Shown: positions 52,163 to 60,694 of the stretch, in pieces
How positions within the stretch are numbered: the first letter of the stretch is position 1
Layout: every line of letters starts with the position of its first letter
Origin: Nigerium sp.
GTDB lineage: Bacteria; Actinomycetota; Actinomycetes; Propionibacteriales; Propionibacteriaceae
Direction: 5' to 3'
Assembly: GCA_016711325.1 (NCBI GenBank)
Contig: JADJTH010000009.1
Location: 124,001-188,000, forward strand
Length of the DNA: 64,000 bases
Notes under the pieces: model-generated
The model's input: the letters and a program-made list of their open reading frames with translations, nothing else
Databases searched by the model: none
Told to the model about the DNA's origin: nothing
Translations under genes and position numbers: made by a program

Positions 52163-53284
52163 CTAGCTCGCCCCCATCAGCGCCAGCAGCACGCCGCCGG
52201 CGACCACCGAGGCGACCTGGCCGGCCGCGTTGGCACCCATGGCGTGCATGAGCAGGAAGTTGTCGAAGTCCTCGCGCTGCGCCTCGCGCTGGACGACGCG
52301 CGCCGCCATCGGAAACGCGGAGATGCCGGCCGCGCCGATCAGCGGATTGAACTTGCCCCCCGAGAACACGTTCATCAGCTTGCCGAAGGCGACCCCCATG
52401 ACGGTGTCGAGGCAGAACGCGATCAGGCCGAGGGCCAGGATCATCAGCGTCGACACGTTGAGGAAGCTCGCCCCCACCATGGTCGAGCCGATGGCCAGGC
52501 CCAGGAACAACGTCACGACGTTGGCCAGCTCGTTCGAGGACGCGCCGACCAGGCGTTCCACGACCTTGGACTCGCGCATCAGGTTGCCGAGCATCAGCAT
52601 GCCGATCAGCGGCGTCGCGAACGGCACCAGCGTGCCGACGACGATCGTCACGATGATCGGAAACAGGATGCGCGTGCGCTGCGAGATCTCGCGGCTCGTG
52701 TACGGCATCTTGATGGAGCGTTCCTTCTTGGTGGTCAGCGCCCGCATGATCGGCGGCATGATGATCGGCACCAGGCTCATGTACGAGTAGGCGGCCACGG
52801 TGATGGGCGCCACCAGGTGCGGTGCGAGCTGATTCGACACGTAGATCGAGGTCGGGCCGTCGATGGCGCCGATGATGCCGATCGAGGCGGCTTCGGGGTG
52901 CGAGAAGCCGAGGAACAGCGCGAGCAGGAGCGTGAGGAAGATGCCGAACTGCCCCGCGGCGCCCAGCAGCACCATCTTGGGGTTTTCCAGCAGCGGCCCG
53001 AAGTCGGTCATCGCGCCGATGCCGACGAAGATCAGCAGCGGGAACAACTCGTTGCCGACGCCCATGTTGTACAGCACGGTCAGCGCACCGTGCTCGCCCA
53101 CCATCGGCGACAGCGGCAGGTTCGCGAGGATCGCGCCGGCTCCGATCGGGAGCAGCAGCAGCGGCTCGTATTCCTTCTTGATCGCGAGCCAGACCAGCAG
53201 CAGGCCGATCGCGATCATGGTGAGGCTCTGCCAGGTGACGTTCTGGACGCCTTGGAGCAGGTAGTGGAGGGTATCGGGGCTCAT
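52163..53284 (-). CDS. mmdB: Na+-translocating methylmalonyl-CoA decarboxylase beta subunit
   Basis: The 373-aa integral membrane protein belongs to the OadB/GcdB/MmdB family. It has about nine hydrophobic segments and the key motif GIIGAIDGPTSIYVSNQL near residue 135, whose Asp corresponds to the essential Na+-binding Asp203 of OadB. YSYMSLVP supplies the conserved Tyr, and GAAGISAFPMAARVVQ the C-terminal Ser motif. It couples removal of CO2 from carboxybiotin to export of Na+ across the membrane. The residue before the Asp is Ile where Ala is commoner. It is last in the mmdADCB cluster, one base after mmdC. Confidence 0.96.
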   Translation of the reverse strand: MSPDTLHYLLQGVQNVTWQSLTMIAIGLLLVWLAIKKEYEPLLLLPIGAGAILANLPLSPMVGEHGALTVLYNMGVGNELFPLLIFVGIGAMTDFGPLLENPKMVLLGAAGQFGIFLTLLLALFLGFSHPEAASIGIIGAIDGPTSIYVSNQLAPHLVAPITVAAYSYMSLVPIIMPPIMRALTTKKERSIKMPYTSREISQRTRILFPIIVTIVVGTLVPFATPLIGMLMLGNLMRESKVVERLVGASSNELANVVTLFLGLAIGSTMVGASFLNVSTLMILALGLIAFCLDTVMGVAFGKLMNVFSGGKFNPLIGAAGISAFPMAARVVQREAQREDFDNFLLMHAMGANAAGQVASVVAGGVLLALMGAS

Positions 53285-53285
53285 G

Positions 53286-53777
53286 TCAGGCCTCGAACCT
53301 CACCAAGGTCTCGCCGAATTTCACCTGCTGGCCGGCGGCCACGTAGATCTCGGCCACCACGGCGTCGCGCGGCGCCTTGAGCTCGTTCTTCATCTTCATC
53401 GCTTCCAGGACCATCAGCGACTGCCCGCGGGTGACCGCCGCGCCGGGCGCGACGTCCACGGTGAGGATCACTCCCGGCATGGGCGCGGTCATCTTGTCGC
53501 GGCCGGCGCCCTTGGCGCCGCCGGGAGCCGCCGGTGCGGACGGCGTCGCGGCGGCCGGTGCGGCAGCGGGCGTCCCGGACGCCGTGCGCGCGGCGGGTGC
53601 GAGCTTGTGGCGCGGCGTGACCGCCGGCGTGATGGCGGAGTGTGCCAGGTCGCGGTGGTCTTCGAGGCTGACGTCGATCAGGCGTCCGTCGAGCTGGACG
53701 CGGAACAGGTCGGCTCCGACCGCTTCGACGTCGACCACCTTCTGGGTGCCGTTGACGGTCAGGGTGTAGCGGCGCAT
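53286..53777 (-). CDS. mmdC: biotin carboxyl carrier (gamma) subunit
   Basis: A 163-aa protein with an N-terminal small fold (about 1-45, RRYTLTVNGTQKVVDVEAVG), an Ala/Pro-rich flexible linker (about 60-95) and a C-terminal biotinyl domain (about 95-163). The biotin-accepting Lys128 is in VLEAMKMKNEL. The swinging arm carries CO2 between the carboxyltransferase and the membrane decarboxylase. Its end, FGETLVRFEA, is complete. The biotin ligase that loads it is not in the window. Confidence 0.96.
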   Translation of the reverse strand: MRRYTLTVNGTQKVVDVEAVGADLFRVQLDGRLIDVSLEDHRDLAHSAITPAVTPRHKLAPAARTASGTPAAAPAAATPSAPAAPGGAKGAGRDKMTAPMPGVILTVDVAPGAAVTRGQSLMVLEAMKMKNELKAPRDAVVAEIYVAAGQQVKFGETLVRFEA

Positions 53778-53783
53778 GTGGCC

Positions 53784-54194
53784 TTACCTCCGGGTGAAGG
53801 GGTTGTTCTGGAAGCCCCGGCCGACAGCCAACCAACGGCTCGCGAAGAGCTGGCTTCCGGGCGCGTGGGCGCGGGTTTCGGGGGCGGCCAGGCGCCGCCG
53901 GTTCTCGGCGTGGGTCATGACGGCGACGGTGATCGCCGCGACCTGGTTCTCGTCGAGGCCGTCGGCGACGATGCGCACGGTGGGTGCGGCCGGCCGGGCG
54001 TCCGTCGTGTCGTCGGGGCCGGACGCCGCCGGCGCGGGTGCCGGTGCCGCTGCAGTGGGTTCGACCGGGGGGCGGTCGAGGCGCCCGATCAGCATCAGGA
54101 CCGCCATCAGGGCCAGCAGCAGGGCGAACACGACGCCCATGCCGACGACCATCATCATCAGACCCCACGTGAGGTCGTCCAAGGAGATTCCCAT
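53784..54194 (-). CDS. mmdD: OadG-like (delta) subunit
   Basis: This 136-aa protein has one N-terminal membrane helix (about 10-37, GLMMMVVGMGVVFALLLALM) followed by a Pro/Ala-rich stretch and a helical cytoplasmic end. GMGVVF is the hallmark of OadG-family subunits, which hold the cytosolic and membrane parts of the pump together and, in oxaloacetate decarboxylase, bind zinc. The C-terminus AENRRRLAAPETR is basic. It lies 6 bp before mmdC and 10 bp after mmdA, in the order expected for a Na+ pump. Confidence 0.9.
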   Translation of the reverse strand: MGISLDDLTWGLMMMVVGMGVVFALLLALMAVLMLIGRLDRPPVEPTAAAPAPAPAASGPDDTTDARPAAPTVRIVADGLDENQVAAITVAVMTHAENRRRLAAPETRAHAPGSQLFASRWLAVGRGFQNNPFTRR

Positions 54195-54204
54195 CGCGCA
54201 GCCC

Positions 54205-55749
54205 CTAGACCGGGAAGAGTCCGTGCTTCTTGGGGATGGACTGCGTCACCTTGGTGCGCAGCACCTCCAGGGCACGGATCAGGCGCGGGCGGGTTTCGCG
54301 GGGCTCGATGACCTCGTCGATCTGTCCGACGTCGGCGGCCTGGTAGGGGTTGTAGAACTTCTCGCGGTACTCGGCGATGAAGCGCGCCTCTTCGGCGGCG
54401 GGGTCGTCGGCGCTCTCGATGGCGCGCCGGTTCAGCAGGCGAGCGGCTCCCTCGGCTCCCATGACCGCGATCTGCGCGCTCGGCCACGCGAACGCGACGT
54501 CGTTGTTCATCTGCTTGGAGCTCAGCGCCACGTACGAGCCGCCCATGGCCTTGCGGGTGACCAGCGAGATCTTCGGGACCGTGGCCTGACAGTACGCGTA
54601 GATGATCTTCGCGCCGTGCCGGATGACGCCGTTGTACTCCTGCTCGACGCCGGGCAGGTAGCCGGGGCAGTCGACGAACGTGACCAGCGGAATGTTGAAC
54701 TGGTCGCACAGCGTGATGTGGCGGGCGATCTTGTCGGAGGCGTTGATGTCGAGGCAGCCGGCCATGACCTGCGGGTTGTTGGCGATGAAGCCGACGCTCT
54801 GGCCGTCGAGACGGGCGAAGCCGACGAGGGCGTTGGACGCCCAGTCGCGGTGGAGCTGGAAGATCGAATCGCGGTCGAAGATGCGGCCCATCACGTGGAG
54901 CATGTCGTAGGGAGCATTGTCGTCGTCCGGGATGACCGCGTTGAGGGCCTCGTCCATCCGGTCGGCCGGGTCGTACGGGTCGAGCGCCGGCGGGTCCTCG
55001 GTGTTGTTCTGCGGCAGGTAGGCCAGCAGCGCCTTGGTGAGCGACAGCGCGTGCTGTTCGTTGTCGGCCATGACCTGCGCCACGCCGGAGGTGGCGTTGT
55101 GCACGAACGCGCCGCCGAGTTCTTCGGCGGTGACGATCTCGCCGGTGACGGTCTTGATGATGTCGGGCCCGGTGAGGAACATGTTGGAGGTCTGGTCGAC
55201 CATGATCGTCACGTCGGTCAGCGCCGGGCTGTACACGGCGCCGCCCGCGCACGGCCCCAGGATCAGCGAGATCTGGGGGATCACGCCGGACGCCTTCACA
55301 TTGCGGACGAACACCTCGCCGTAGGCAGCCAGCGAGCGGACGCCTTCCTGCACGCGGGCGCCGCCGGAGTCGTTGAGGCCGATCAGCGGGATGCCCGCTT
55401 CGATCGCCAGATCCTGGATGCGGGAGATCTTGTTGGATTGGACCTCGGAGAACGAGCCGCCGAGCACGGTGAAGTCCTGCGCGAACACCGCGACGCGGCG
55501 TCCCTGGATCTTCCCGAATCCGGTGATGATCCCGTCGCCGGGGTAACGGTGGTCGGCCATGCCGAAGTCGGTGTTGTGGTGGGTCGCCAGGGCGCCGAGT
55601 TCCTGGAACGACGCTTCGTCGAGGAGGATCGACAGTCGCTCGCGCGCGGTCAGCTTGCCCCTGGCGTGCTGAGACTCGATTCGCTTGGCACCACCCCCTT
55701 TGAGCGCCTGTTGCCTTTTCGCTCGCAGGGTTGCCAGTTGGTCACTCAT
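54205..55749 (-). CDS. mmdA: methylmalonyl-CoA decarboxylase carboxyltransferase (alpha) subunit
   Basis: A 514-aa acyl-CoA carboxyltransferase with two crotonase-like halves. N-terminal markers are HARGKLTARERLSILLD, FAQDFTVLGGSFSEVQSNKI and LNDSGGARVQEG, which forms the first oxyanion hole; LGPCAGGAVYSPALTD follows. The C-terminal half has TFVDCPGYLPGVEQEYNG and SLVTRKAMGGSYVALSSKQM, the second oxyanion hole. It moves CO2 from (S)-methylmalonyl-CoA to biotin on MmdC, leaving propionyl-CoA. The same fold occurs in the 12S subunit of propionibacterial transcarboxylase; presence of mmdB and mmdD here marks the Na+-pumping form. GAGG lies 10 nt before the ATG. Confidence 0.94.
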   Translation of the reverse strand: MSDQLATLRAKRQQALKGGGAKRIESQHARGKLTARERLSILLDEASFQELGALATHHNTDFGMADHRYPGDGIITGFGKIQGRRVAVFAQDFTVLGGSFSEVQSNKISRIQDLAIEAGIPLIGLNDSGGARVQEGVRSLAAYGEVFVRNVKASGVIPQISLILGPCAGGAVYSPALTDVTIMVDQTSNMFLTGPDIIKTVTGEIVTAEELGGAFVHNATSGVAQVMADNEQHALSLTKALLAYLPQNNTEDPPALDPYDPADRMDEALNAVIPDDDNAPYDMLHVMGRIFDRDSIFQLHRDWASNALVGFARLDGQSVGFIANNPQVMAGCLDINASDKIARHITLCDQFNIPLVTFVDCPGYLPGVEQEYNGVIRHGAKIIYAYCQATVPKISLVTRKAMGGSYVALSSKQMNNDVAFAWPSAQIAVMGAEGAARLLNRRAIESADDPAAEEARFIAEYREKFYNPYQAADVGQIDEVIEPRETRPRLIRALEVLRTKVTQSIPKKHGLFPV

Positions 55750-55772
55750 GGGTGTGCAGCCTCATCCGTCTT

Positions 55773-55787
55773 GGGGGAGTCGCCCCC
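55773..55787 (-). promoter_or_regulatory. hairpin in the mmdA leader
   Basis: GGGGG-AGTCG-CCCCC, a 5-bp GC stem, lies about 24 nt upstream of the mmdA start, within a 168-bp gap that must contain the mmd promoter. Role unknown. Confidence 0.3.
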
Positions 55788-55917
55788 GGCTCGCTCCGGG
55801 TTCTACTACGCACGGTAGCAGTGGGTGGCCGGGGCGATCCCGAGGCGGACGCCGTGCTCACTCTTCGGACAGGCCCGTCTCGACATGCGGGACGCAGCGG
55901 CAGTCGCGCGGGGTGGT

Positions 55918-56412
55918 TCAGCCGACGACCGCCGTCAGGATGCCCACCAGCAGCACCGCGGACGCCGCCAGCGCGCAGCCCAGCTCGACGAGCATCCCCA
56001 GGCCCACGGACGTCAGCGCGGCCCAGCTCGTCGACAGCGCCTGGCGCAGGTCGCGGACCCGCACGTACTCCATGAGCAGCAGGCCGGCCACGAAGCCGAT
56101 CGGCAGCCCCACGAACGGAATGACGAACAGCCCGACGACGCCGGCCGCCAGCCCGACGACGACCGACCTCGACGGGATCTGCCGCCGCTTCAGCGTGCGC
56201 CCGGTGATGAGGTACTGGGCGGCCGCACCGGCGGCGACGAACACCCCGCCGACGACGAACACCACCCACCCGTACGGCGAACCGCCGAAGAGCGCCCACA
56301 CCAGCAGGCCCGAGGCCACCGCGAGGCTGCCGGGCAGGACGGGGACGACGATCCCGACGACACCCACGACGGCGAGGACGACGGACAGCAGGGCGACGAG
56401 TTCGGTAGGCAC
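55918..56412 (-). CDS. DUF456 domain membrane protein
   Basis: The 164-aa protein has four to five hydrophobic segments (about 4-30, 34-65, 84-113, 135-163), including VGVVGIVVPVLPGSLAV near the start and VGLFVIPFVGLPIGFVAG in the middle, the Gly-Pro-rich loops typical of DUF456. Nothing is known of its function. It stands alone between the mmd cluster and an AI-2E-type permease gene, each with its own gap. Confidence 0.88.
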   Translation of the reverse strand: MPTELVALLSVVLAVVGVVGIVVPVLPGSLAVASGLLVWALFGGSPYGWVVFVVGGVFVAAGAAAQYLITGRTLKRRQIPSRSVVVGLAAGVVGLFVIPFVGLPIGFVAGLLLMEYVRVRDLRQALSTSWAALTSVGLGMLVELGCALAASAVLLVGILTAVVG

Positions 56413-56498
56413 CCCGCCAGGCTAGGCCACGGCGGACGCCTCACCGCTCCGGGTGGGGGCCAGCCGCCCCTGACGCCCGCTCGGCCCTCGACGCCCGC

Positions 56499-57656
56499 TC
56501 AGCCCTCGACACCCTCGACGTCGTCGAGATCGTCGAGATCGGCCCCGTCGACGACCCCGTCCGCGTCGATGGCGACCACGGTCGTCTCGCGCGGGATCGC
56601 CGTGTCGGGATCGTTGGAGATGAACGCGTTCACCCAGCGCATCTGCGGGTCGTGGTCGATCAGCACGGCCTTGGCCAGGAGCGTCATCGGCAGTGCGAGC
56701 AGCGCGCCGAGGGCGCCGAGCACCGAACTCCACAGCAGCAGCGACAGGAACGCGACCAGCGCGGTGACGCCCACGGCGTCCCCGTTGAATTTCGGCTGGA
56801 TGATCGACTGGATCACGAAGTTCGCCACCGAGTAGACGATGACGACGATCAGGGCCGTGACGGGACCGTTCGCGAGCAGCGCCATGATGGTGGGCGGCAC
56901 CAGGCCGATCAGGAAGCCGACGTTGGGGATGTAGTTCGTCAGGAACGACAGGATTCCCCACACCAGTGCCAGCGGCACGCCGAGCAGTTCGAGCGCGACG
57001 ACGTCGACGACGGCCACGATCAGGCCGAACAGCGAGGTGACCAGCCAGTAGCGGCGGACGCCGGTGATGAAGTCGGCGATCGAGTTCCAGATGCGCGGCT
57101 GGTAGGTCTTCAGCGTGCGGTTGCGGTGCGAGAAGGCGTCCGTGTCGAAGGCCATCATGAAGATCATCACGATGAGCACGATCACCACGCTGATCACGTT
57201 GGTGAGGCTGCCGACCGCGCTGGTCAGCAGGCCGGTGAGGCTCGACGGGTTCACTCCGCGGATCTGATCGAACAACTGCTGTTCGGTGATGCCGAAGCTC
57301 ATCAGCAGGCCGACGACATCTTCGTAGAGCACCCAGAATTGGGGCTGGTACTTGGGCAGTTCCTGCACCAGGGCGGTGACCGACCAGGCAAGGGCGTAGA
57401 AGAACACGGCCAGCACGGCGAACACGGTCACCACCAGCACCACTTGTGCGAGCGTGCGCGGGACGCCCTTGCGCACGAGCCAGATCTGGATCGGGAAGGC
57501 CGCGATGAACAGGTTCGTCGTGAGCAGCAACGGCCCGAGGATGTCGGCAAACTGGCTCATGCCGTACAGCACCGCGACTGCCGCGGTGAGCGTCAGCAAG
57601 ATGATGGTGATGCTCGGAAGGAGCGGGCGACGGTCGGTGACCTCCATGCGCGCCAT
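56499..57656 (-). CDS. AI-2E family transporter (TqsA/YhhQ-like permease)
   Basis: A 385-aa polytopic protein with about eight hydrophobic segments. Paired helices lie at the N-terminus (about 13-70), there is a long cytoplasmic or periplasmic region (100-150), and family motifs ALVWGILSFLTNYIPNVGFL and VIQSIIQPKFNGDAVGVTAL lie in the C-terminal half. The tail (345-385) is acidic, ending DLDDLDDVEGVEG. Members have been linked to autoinducer-2 export or Na+/H+ exchange, but most are uncharacterised. The long Asp/Glu tail is unusual for the family and may be a low-complexity, strain-variable end. Confidence 0.9.
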   Translation of the reverse strand: MARMEVTDRRPLLPSITIILLTLTAAVAVLYGMSQFADILGPLLLTTNLFIAAFPIQIWLVRKGVPRTLAQVVLVVTVFAVLAVFFYALAWSVTALVQELPKYQPQFWVLYEDVVGLLMSFGITEQQLFDQIRGVNPSSLTGLLTSAVGSLTNVISVVIVLIVMIFMMAFDTDAFSHRNRTLKTYQPRIWNSIADFITGVRRYWLVTSLFGLIVAVVDVVALELLGVPLALVWGILSFLTNYIPNVGFLIGLVPPTIMALLANGPVTALIVVIVYSVANFVIQSIIQPKFNGDAVGVTALVAFLSLLLWSSVLGALGALLALPMTLLAKAVLIDHDPQMRWVNAFISNDPDTAIPRETTVVAIDADGVVDGADLDDLDDVEGVEG

Positions 57657-57713
57657 CGTAGTGACCGTGGCGAATCGTCACAGGACGTCCACAGCCGGTT
57701 TCCTGCGGGCGCG

Positions 57714-57719
57714 TAGACT
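57714..57719 (+). promoter_or_regulatory. candidate -10 element of the ABC-F gene
   Basis: TAGACT is followed by 8 nt and then GTG. The short distance and lack of a ribosome-binding site argue for a leaderless mRNA. No good -35 match is seen. Confidence 0.45.
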
Positions 57720-57727
57720 CGTCCCTT

Positions 57728-59329
57728 GTGATTGTTGCGCGTGAGCTGACGGTAGCCGTCGGTGCCCGGACGTTGCTGGAACCCACGTCGTTCCAGATCG
57801 CCTCGGGCGACCGGATCGGCCTGGTGGGCCGCAACGGCGCGGGTAAGACGACGATGACGAAGATCCTGGCCGGCGACGGCATGGTCGCGGGCGGCCAGAT
57901 CACCCGGTCGGGCACGGTCGGCTACCTGCCGCAGGATCCGCGCACCGGCGACCTGCAGCAGCTGGCCGGCGACCGCATCCTGTCGGCGCGCGGCCTCGAC
58001 CAGATTCTCGTGCGGCTCGCCACCTACACCCACGCGATGGCGGACGCCGGCACCGACGACGCCCGCGACGACGCCATGCGCCGCTACGCCCGCGCCGAGG
58101 CGGAGCTGGCCGCGGCGGGCGGCTACGCGGCCGAGTCGGAGGCCGCGCGGATCGCCGCGAACGTCGGGCTGCCGGACCGGGTGCTCGCCCAGCCGCTCGC
58201 CACCTTGTCGGGCGGCCAGCGCCGCCGCGTCGAACTGGCGCGCATCCTGTTCTCGGGGGCCGACACCCTGCTGCTCGACGAGCCGACCAACCACCTGGAC
58301 GCCGACTCGATCGTCTGGCTGCGCGCCTACCTGGCGGGGTATCCCGGCGGGGTGCTGGTCATCAGCCACGACACGGGCCTGCTGGACGCCGTGGTCAACA
58401 AGGTCTACCACCTGGACGCGAACAGGGCCGAGCTCGACCAGTACAACCTGGACTGGAAGAAGTACCTCGTCCAGCGCGAGACGGACGAGAAGCGCCGCCG
58501 CCGCGAGCGGGCCAACGCGGAGCGCAAGGCGTCCCGGCTGCTGGAGCAGGCAGAGAAGATGGGCGCGAAGGCGACGAAGGCGGTCGCCGCGCAGAACATG
58601 GCCCGCCGCGCCGAGAGACTGCTCGCCGCGACCGAGGGCCAGCGGGCGGTGGATCGGGTGGCGAAGATCCGCTTCCCCGAGCCGGCATCCTGCGGCAAGG
58701 TGCCGCTCACGGCGTCCGATCTGAGCAAGAACTACGGGTCGCTGGAGGTGTTCACCGGGGTCGATCTCGCGATCGACAAGGGAGCGAACGTGGTGGTGCT
58801 CGGCCTCAACGGCGCCGGCAAGACGACCCTGCTGCGGATCCTGGCCGGGATCGAGGTGCCGGACACGGGCGAGGTTCGGCCAGGGCACGGGCTCAAGCTC
58901 GGCTACTACGCGCAGGAGCACGAGACGATCGATACCGCCCGCTCGGTGCTCGACAACATGGTCGCGGCGTCGCCGAATCTGGACGACACCGACGTGCGCA
59001 AGATCCTGGGTTCGTTCCTGTTCACCGGCGACGACGTCGACAAGCCGGCGCGGGTGCTGTCGGGCGGCGAGAAGACCCGGCTGGCGCTGGCCATGCTGGT
59101 GGTGAGCGCGGCCAACGTCCTGCTGCTGGACGAGCCGACGAACAACCTCGACCCCGCGTCGCGCGCCGAGGTGCTGGAGGCGATCCGCACCTATGCGGGC
59201 GCGGTCGTGCTGGTCACCCACGACGAGGGCGCCGTGGAGGCGCTGCAGCCCGACCGTGTGCTGCTGCTGCCGGACGGCGACGAGGACCTGTGGAGCCCCG
59301 ACTACACCGAGTTGGTGTCGCTGGCCTGA
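57728..59329 (+). CDS. ABC-F family ATPase
   Basis: The 533-aa protein has two ABC domains and no membrane helices. Domain 1: GRNGAGKTT near 34-42, LSGGQRRRVELARI near 160, LLDEPTNHLD near 180. Then the inter-domain linker (about 240-310, rich in Arg/Lys, KRRRRERANAERK). Domain 2: GLNGAGKTTLLRIL near 358, LSGGEKTRLALAML near 444, LLDEPTNNLD. ABC-F proteins bind the ribosomal E site; some rescue stalled ribosomes and some protect from antibiotics. The linker is of moderate length and the flanks carry no resistance genes, so a housekeeping translation factor is likelier. GTG start. Confidence 0.92.
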   Translation: MIVARELTVAVGARTLLEPTSFQIASGDRIGLVGRNGAGKTTMTKILAGDGMVAGGQITRSGTVGYLPQDPRTGDLQQLAGDRILSARGLDQILVRLATYTHAMADAGTDDARDDAMRRYARAEAELAAAGGYAAESEAARIAANVGLPDRVLAQPLATLSGGQRRRVELARILFSGADTLLLDEPTNHLDADSIVWLRAYLAGYPGGVLVISHDTGLLDAVVNKVYHLDANRAELDQYNLDWKKYLVQRETDEKRRRRERANAERKASRLLEQAEKMGAKATKAVAAQNMARRAERLLAATEGQRAVDRVAKIRFPEPASCGKVPLTASDLSKNYGSLEVFTGVDLAIDKGANVVVLGLNGAGKTTLLRILAGIEVPDTGEVRPGHGLKLGYYAQEHETIDTARSVLDNMVAASPNLDDTDVRKILGSFLFTGDDVDKPARVLSGGEKTRLALAMLVVSAANVLLLDEPTNNLDPASRAEVLEAIRTYAGAVVLVTHDEGAVEALQPDRVLLLPDGDEDLWSPDYTELVSLA

Positions 59330-59389
59330 TCCGTCATCACGGTCCACCGCGCAGTGGCCCCCAGGGTGAACGGATGCCCGGGGACCGGT

Positions 59390-59992
59390 TCAGCGATCGC
59401 GGCTCGCCAGGCGGAAGGTCAGGTGCCGCTCGACCGCCGGCCACTGGTCGTCCGTAATCGAGTACTGGGCGCTGTCGGTCACGATGCCGTCGCGGGTGAT
59501 CCGGTCGTGACGGATCCGGCCCTCCAACACCGCGCCGAGGCGCTCGATGGCGCGACGCGACTCGTGGTTGAACCAGTTGGTGCGGAACGCCACCCGCCGG
59601 CATTCCCACTCCTGGAACGCGTGGCGCAGGAGCAGCAACTTGGCTTCGGTGTTGAGTCCGGTTCGACGGGCGGACGCCGCGTACCAGGTGTAGCCGATCT
59701 CGACGGCCGGCACGGCGGGCGACGGGTTCAGGTAGGTGGTGACCCCGACGATCCGGTCGTCGGCGCGCCGGCGGACGGCGAAGGGTCGCAGCGCACGACG
59801 CTCCGCCATCGCGAGCTTCGCGGAGATGTCGGACGCCACGGCGTCCGGTTCAGGGGCCGACGTATGCCACAGCTCCCACACTCGCCCGTCGAGCGTGGCG
59901 TCCCGCAGGGGGCCGGCATGGCCGGGGGCGAGCGGCTCAAGCGTGACCATGTCGCCGCTGAGCGTGACGGGATCGAGGAAGGACACGCCCAC
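59390..59992 (-). CDS. GNAT N-acetyltransferase, RimJ/RimL type
   Basis: A 200-aa protein with the order typical of RimJ/RimL-like acetyltransferases: VTLEPLAPGHAGPLRDATLD near the start, EIGYTWYAASARRTGLNTEA near 97-116 where acetyl-CoA binds, and FRTNWFNHESRRAIERLGAV near 136-155. It may modify protein N-termini or small amines. The family usually has ARRTGxG in the pyrophosphate loop; here it reads ARRTGLNTEA. It is followed on the same strand by no other gene before the convergent ABC-F end. Confidence 0.88.
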   Translation of the reverse strand: MGVSFLDPVTLSGDMVTLEPLAPGHAGPLRDATLDGRVWELWHTSAPEPDAVASDISAKLAMAERRALRPFAVRRRADDRIVGVTTYLNPSPAVPAVEIGYTWYAASARRTGLNTEAKLLLLRHAFQEWECRRVAFRTNWFNHESRRAIERLGAVLEGRIRHDRITRDGIVTDSAQYSITDDQWPAVERHLTFRLASRDR

Positions 59993-59995
59993 AGA

Positions 59996-60343
59996 CTAGG
60001 ACTTGAGGCGAGTCTCCGCCGCCAGCACGTCGCGGTGAACCTCGCGCTCGTGGACGAGCCACTCCGGCGGATCGGACAGCAGCACGCCGATCTGGTCGGC
60101 GTCCAGGGCGTCGGTGACCCCCGCGCGTGCCAAGCCGGACCGGGATACGCCCAGCTTCTGCGCCACCACGTCGCGCGGGAACGGACCGTTGCGGCGCAGG
60201 TCGGCGAGCCAGCCGGGCGGATCGGCGCGGAGGGCGTCCAGATCGGCGCGGCTGAGGGGCGAGGACTGGAACTCCTCGGGCGTCGCCGGCAGATACACGC
60301 CGAGCTTCTTGGCGGCCGTCGCGGGCTTCATGGTCTGACTCAC
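59996..60343 (-). CDS. DUF5997 family protein
   Basis: The 115-aa protein starts MSQTMKPATAAKKLGVYLPA and has LRRNGPFPRDVVAQKLGVSR and SGLARAGVTDALDADQIGVL, the helical repeat pattern of DUF5997, a small actinobacterial family. Sequences of the form KLGVSRSGLARAG resemble a helix-turn-helix, so a DNA- or RNA-binding role is possible but unproven. It starts 3 bp upstream of the GNAT gene and both read the same way, so they are likely co-transcribed. Confidence 0.85.
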   Translation of the reverse strand: MSQTMKPATAAKKLGVYLPATPEEFQSSPLSRADLDALRADPPGWLADLRRNGPFPRDVVAQKLGVSRSGLARAGVTDALDADQIGVLLSDPPEWLVHEREVHRDVLAAETRLKS

Positions 60344-60388
60344 CGGCCCAGTCTACGGAGCCCTGCCACCCCGTGAGAGAATCGAGTC

Positions 60389-60694
60389 ATGAGCGCGGTG
60401 ACATTGCTTGATCTCGACGCGATCGCGCGCGCTTGCGAGCGACATGGAGTCGAACGCCTGCGGGTCTTCGGGTCGATCGTGACCGACCGCTTCGATGCGG
60501 AGCGCAGCGACGTGGACTTCCTGGTCGACTTCCTGCCCGGAAACCCCGACCTTTTCAACGCCTACTTCGACCTCAAGGCCGAACTGGAACAGATTGTGGG
60601 CCGTAGCGTCGACCTGGTCACCTCCCGCTCCGTGAAGAACCCCTACTTCCGGGCGTCTGCCTTCGCTGCGGCGCAAGACGTCTATGCAGCCTGA
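60389..60694 (+). CDS. MNT-domain nucleotidyltransferase (MntA-like antitoxin half)
   Basis: A 101-aa minimal nucleotidyltransferase. RVFGSIVTDRFDAERSDVDF near residues 25-44 contains the GS motif and the two catalytic aspartates (41 and 43); LEQIVGRSVDLVTSRSVKNP is the usual C-terminal part. MNT proteins with this layout AMPylate and silence a HEPN RNase partner encoded just downstream. Here only a few codons of such a partner can be made out, so the enzyme is apparently orphaned. GAGAAT 6 nt before the ATG may be a leaderless -10. Confidence 0.9.
   Translation: MSAVTLLDLDAIARACERHGVERLRVFGSIVTDRFDAERSDVDFLVDFLPGNPDLFNAYFDLKAELEQIVGRSVDLVTSRSVKNPYFRASAFAAAQDVYAA

Noticed and set aside
54205..55749. 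MmdA as the 12S subunit of a transcarboxylase or as an acyl-CoA carboxylase beta chain
   Set aside because: The fold is shared, but the next genes encode an OadG-like subunit, a small biotin carrier and an OadB-like Na+ pump; no 5S subunit or biotin carboxylase is present nearby.
57728..59329. ABC-F protein as an antibiotic-resistance determinant
   Set aside because: The linker between ATPase domains is not unusually long and there are no resistance, transposition or antibiotic-responsive leader features around it; a housekeeping ribosome factor is more likely.
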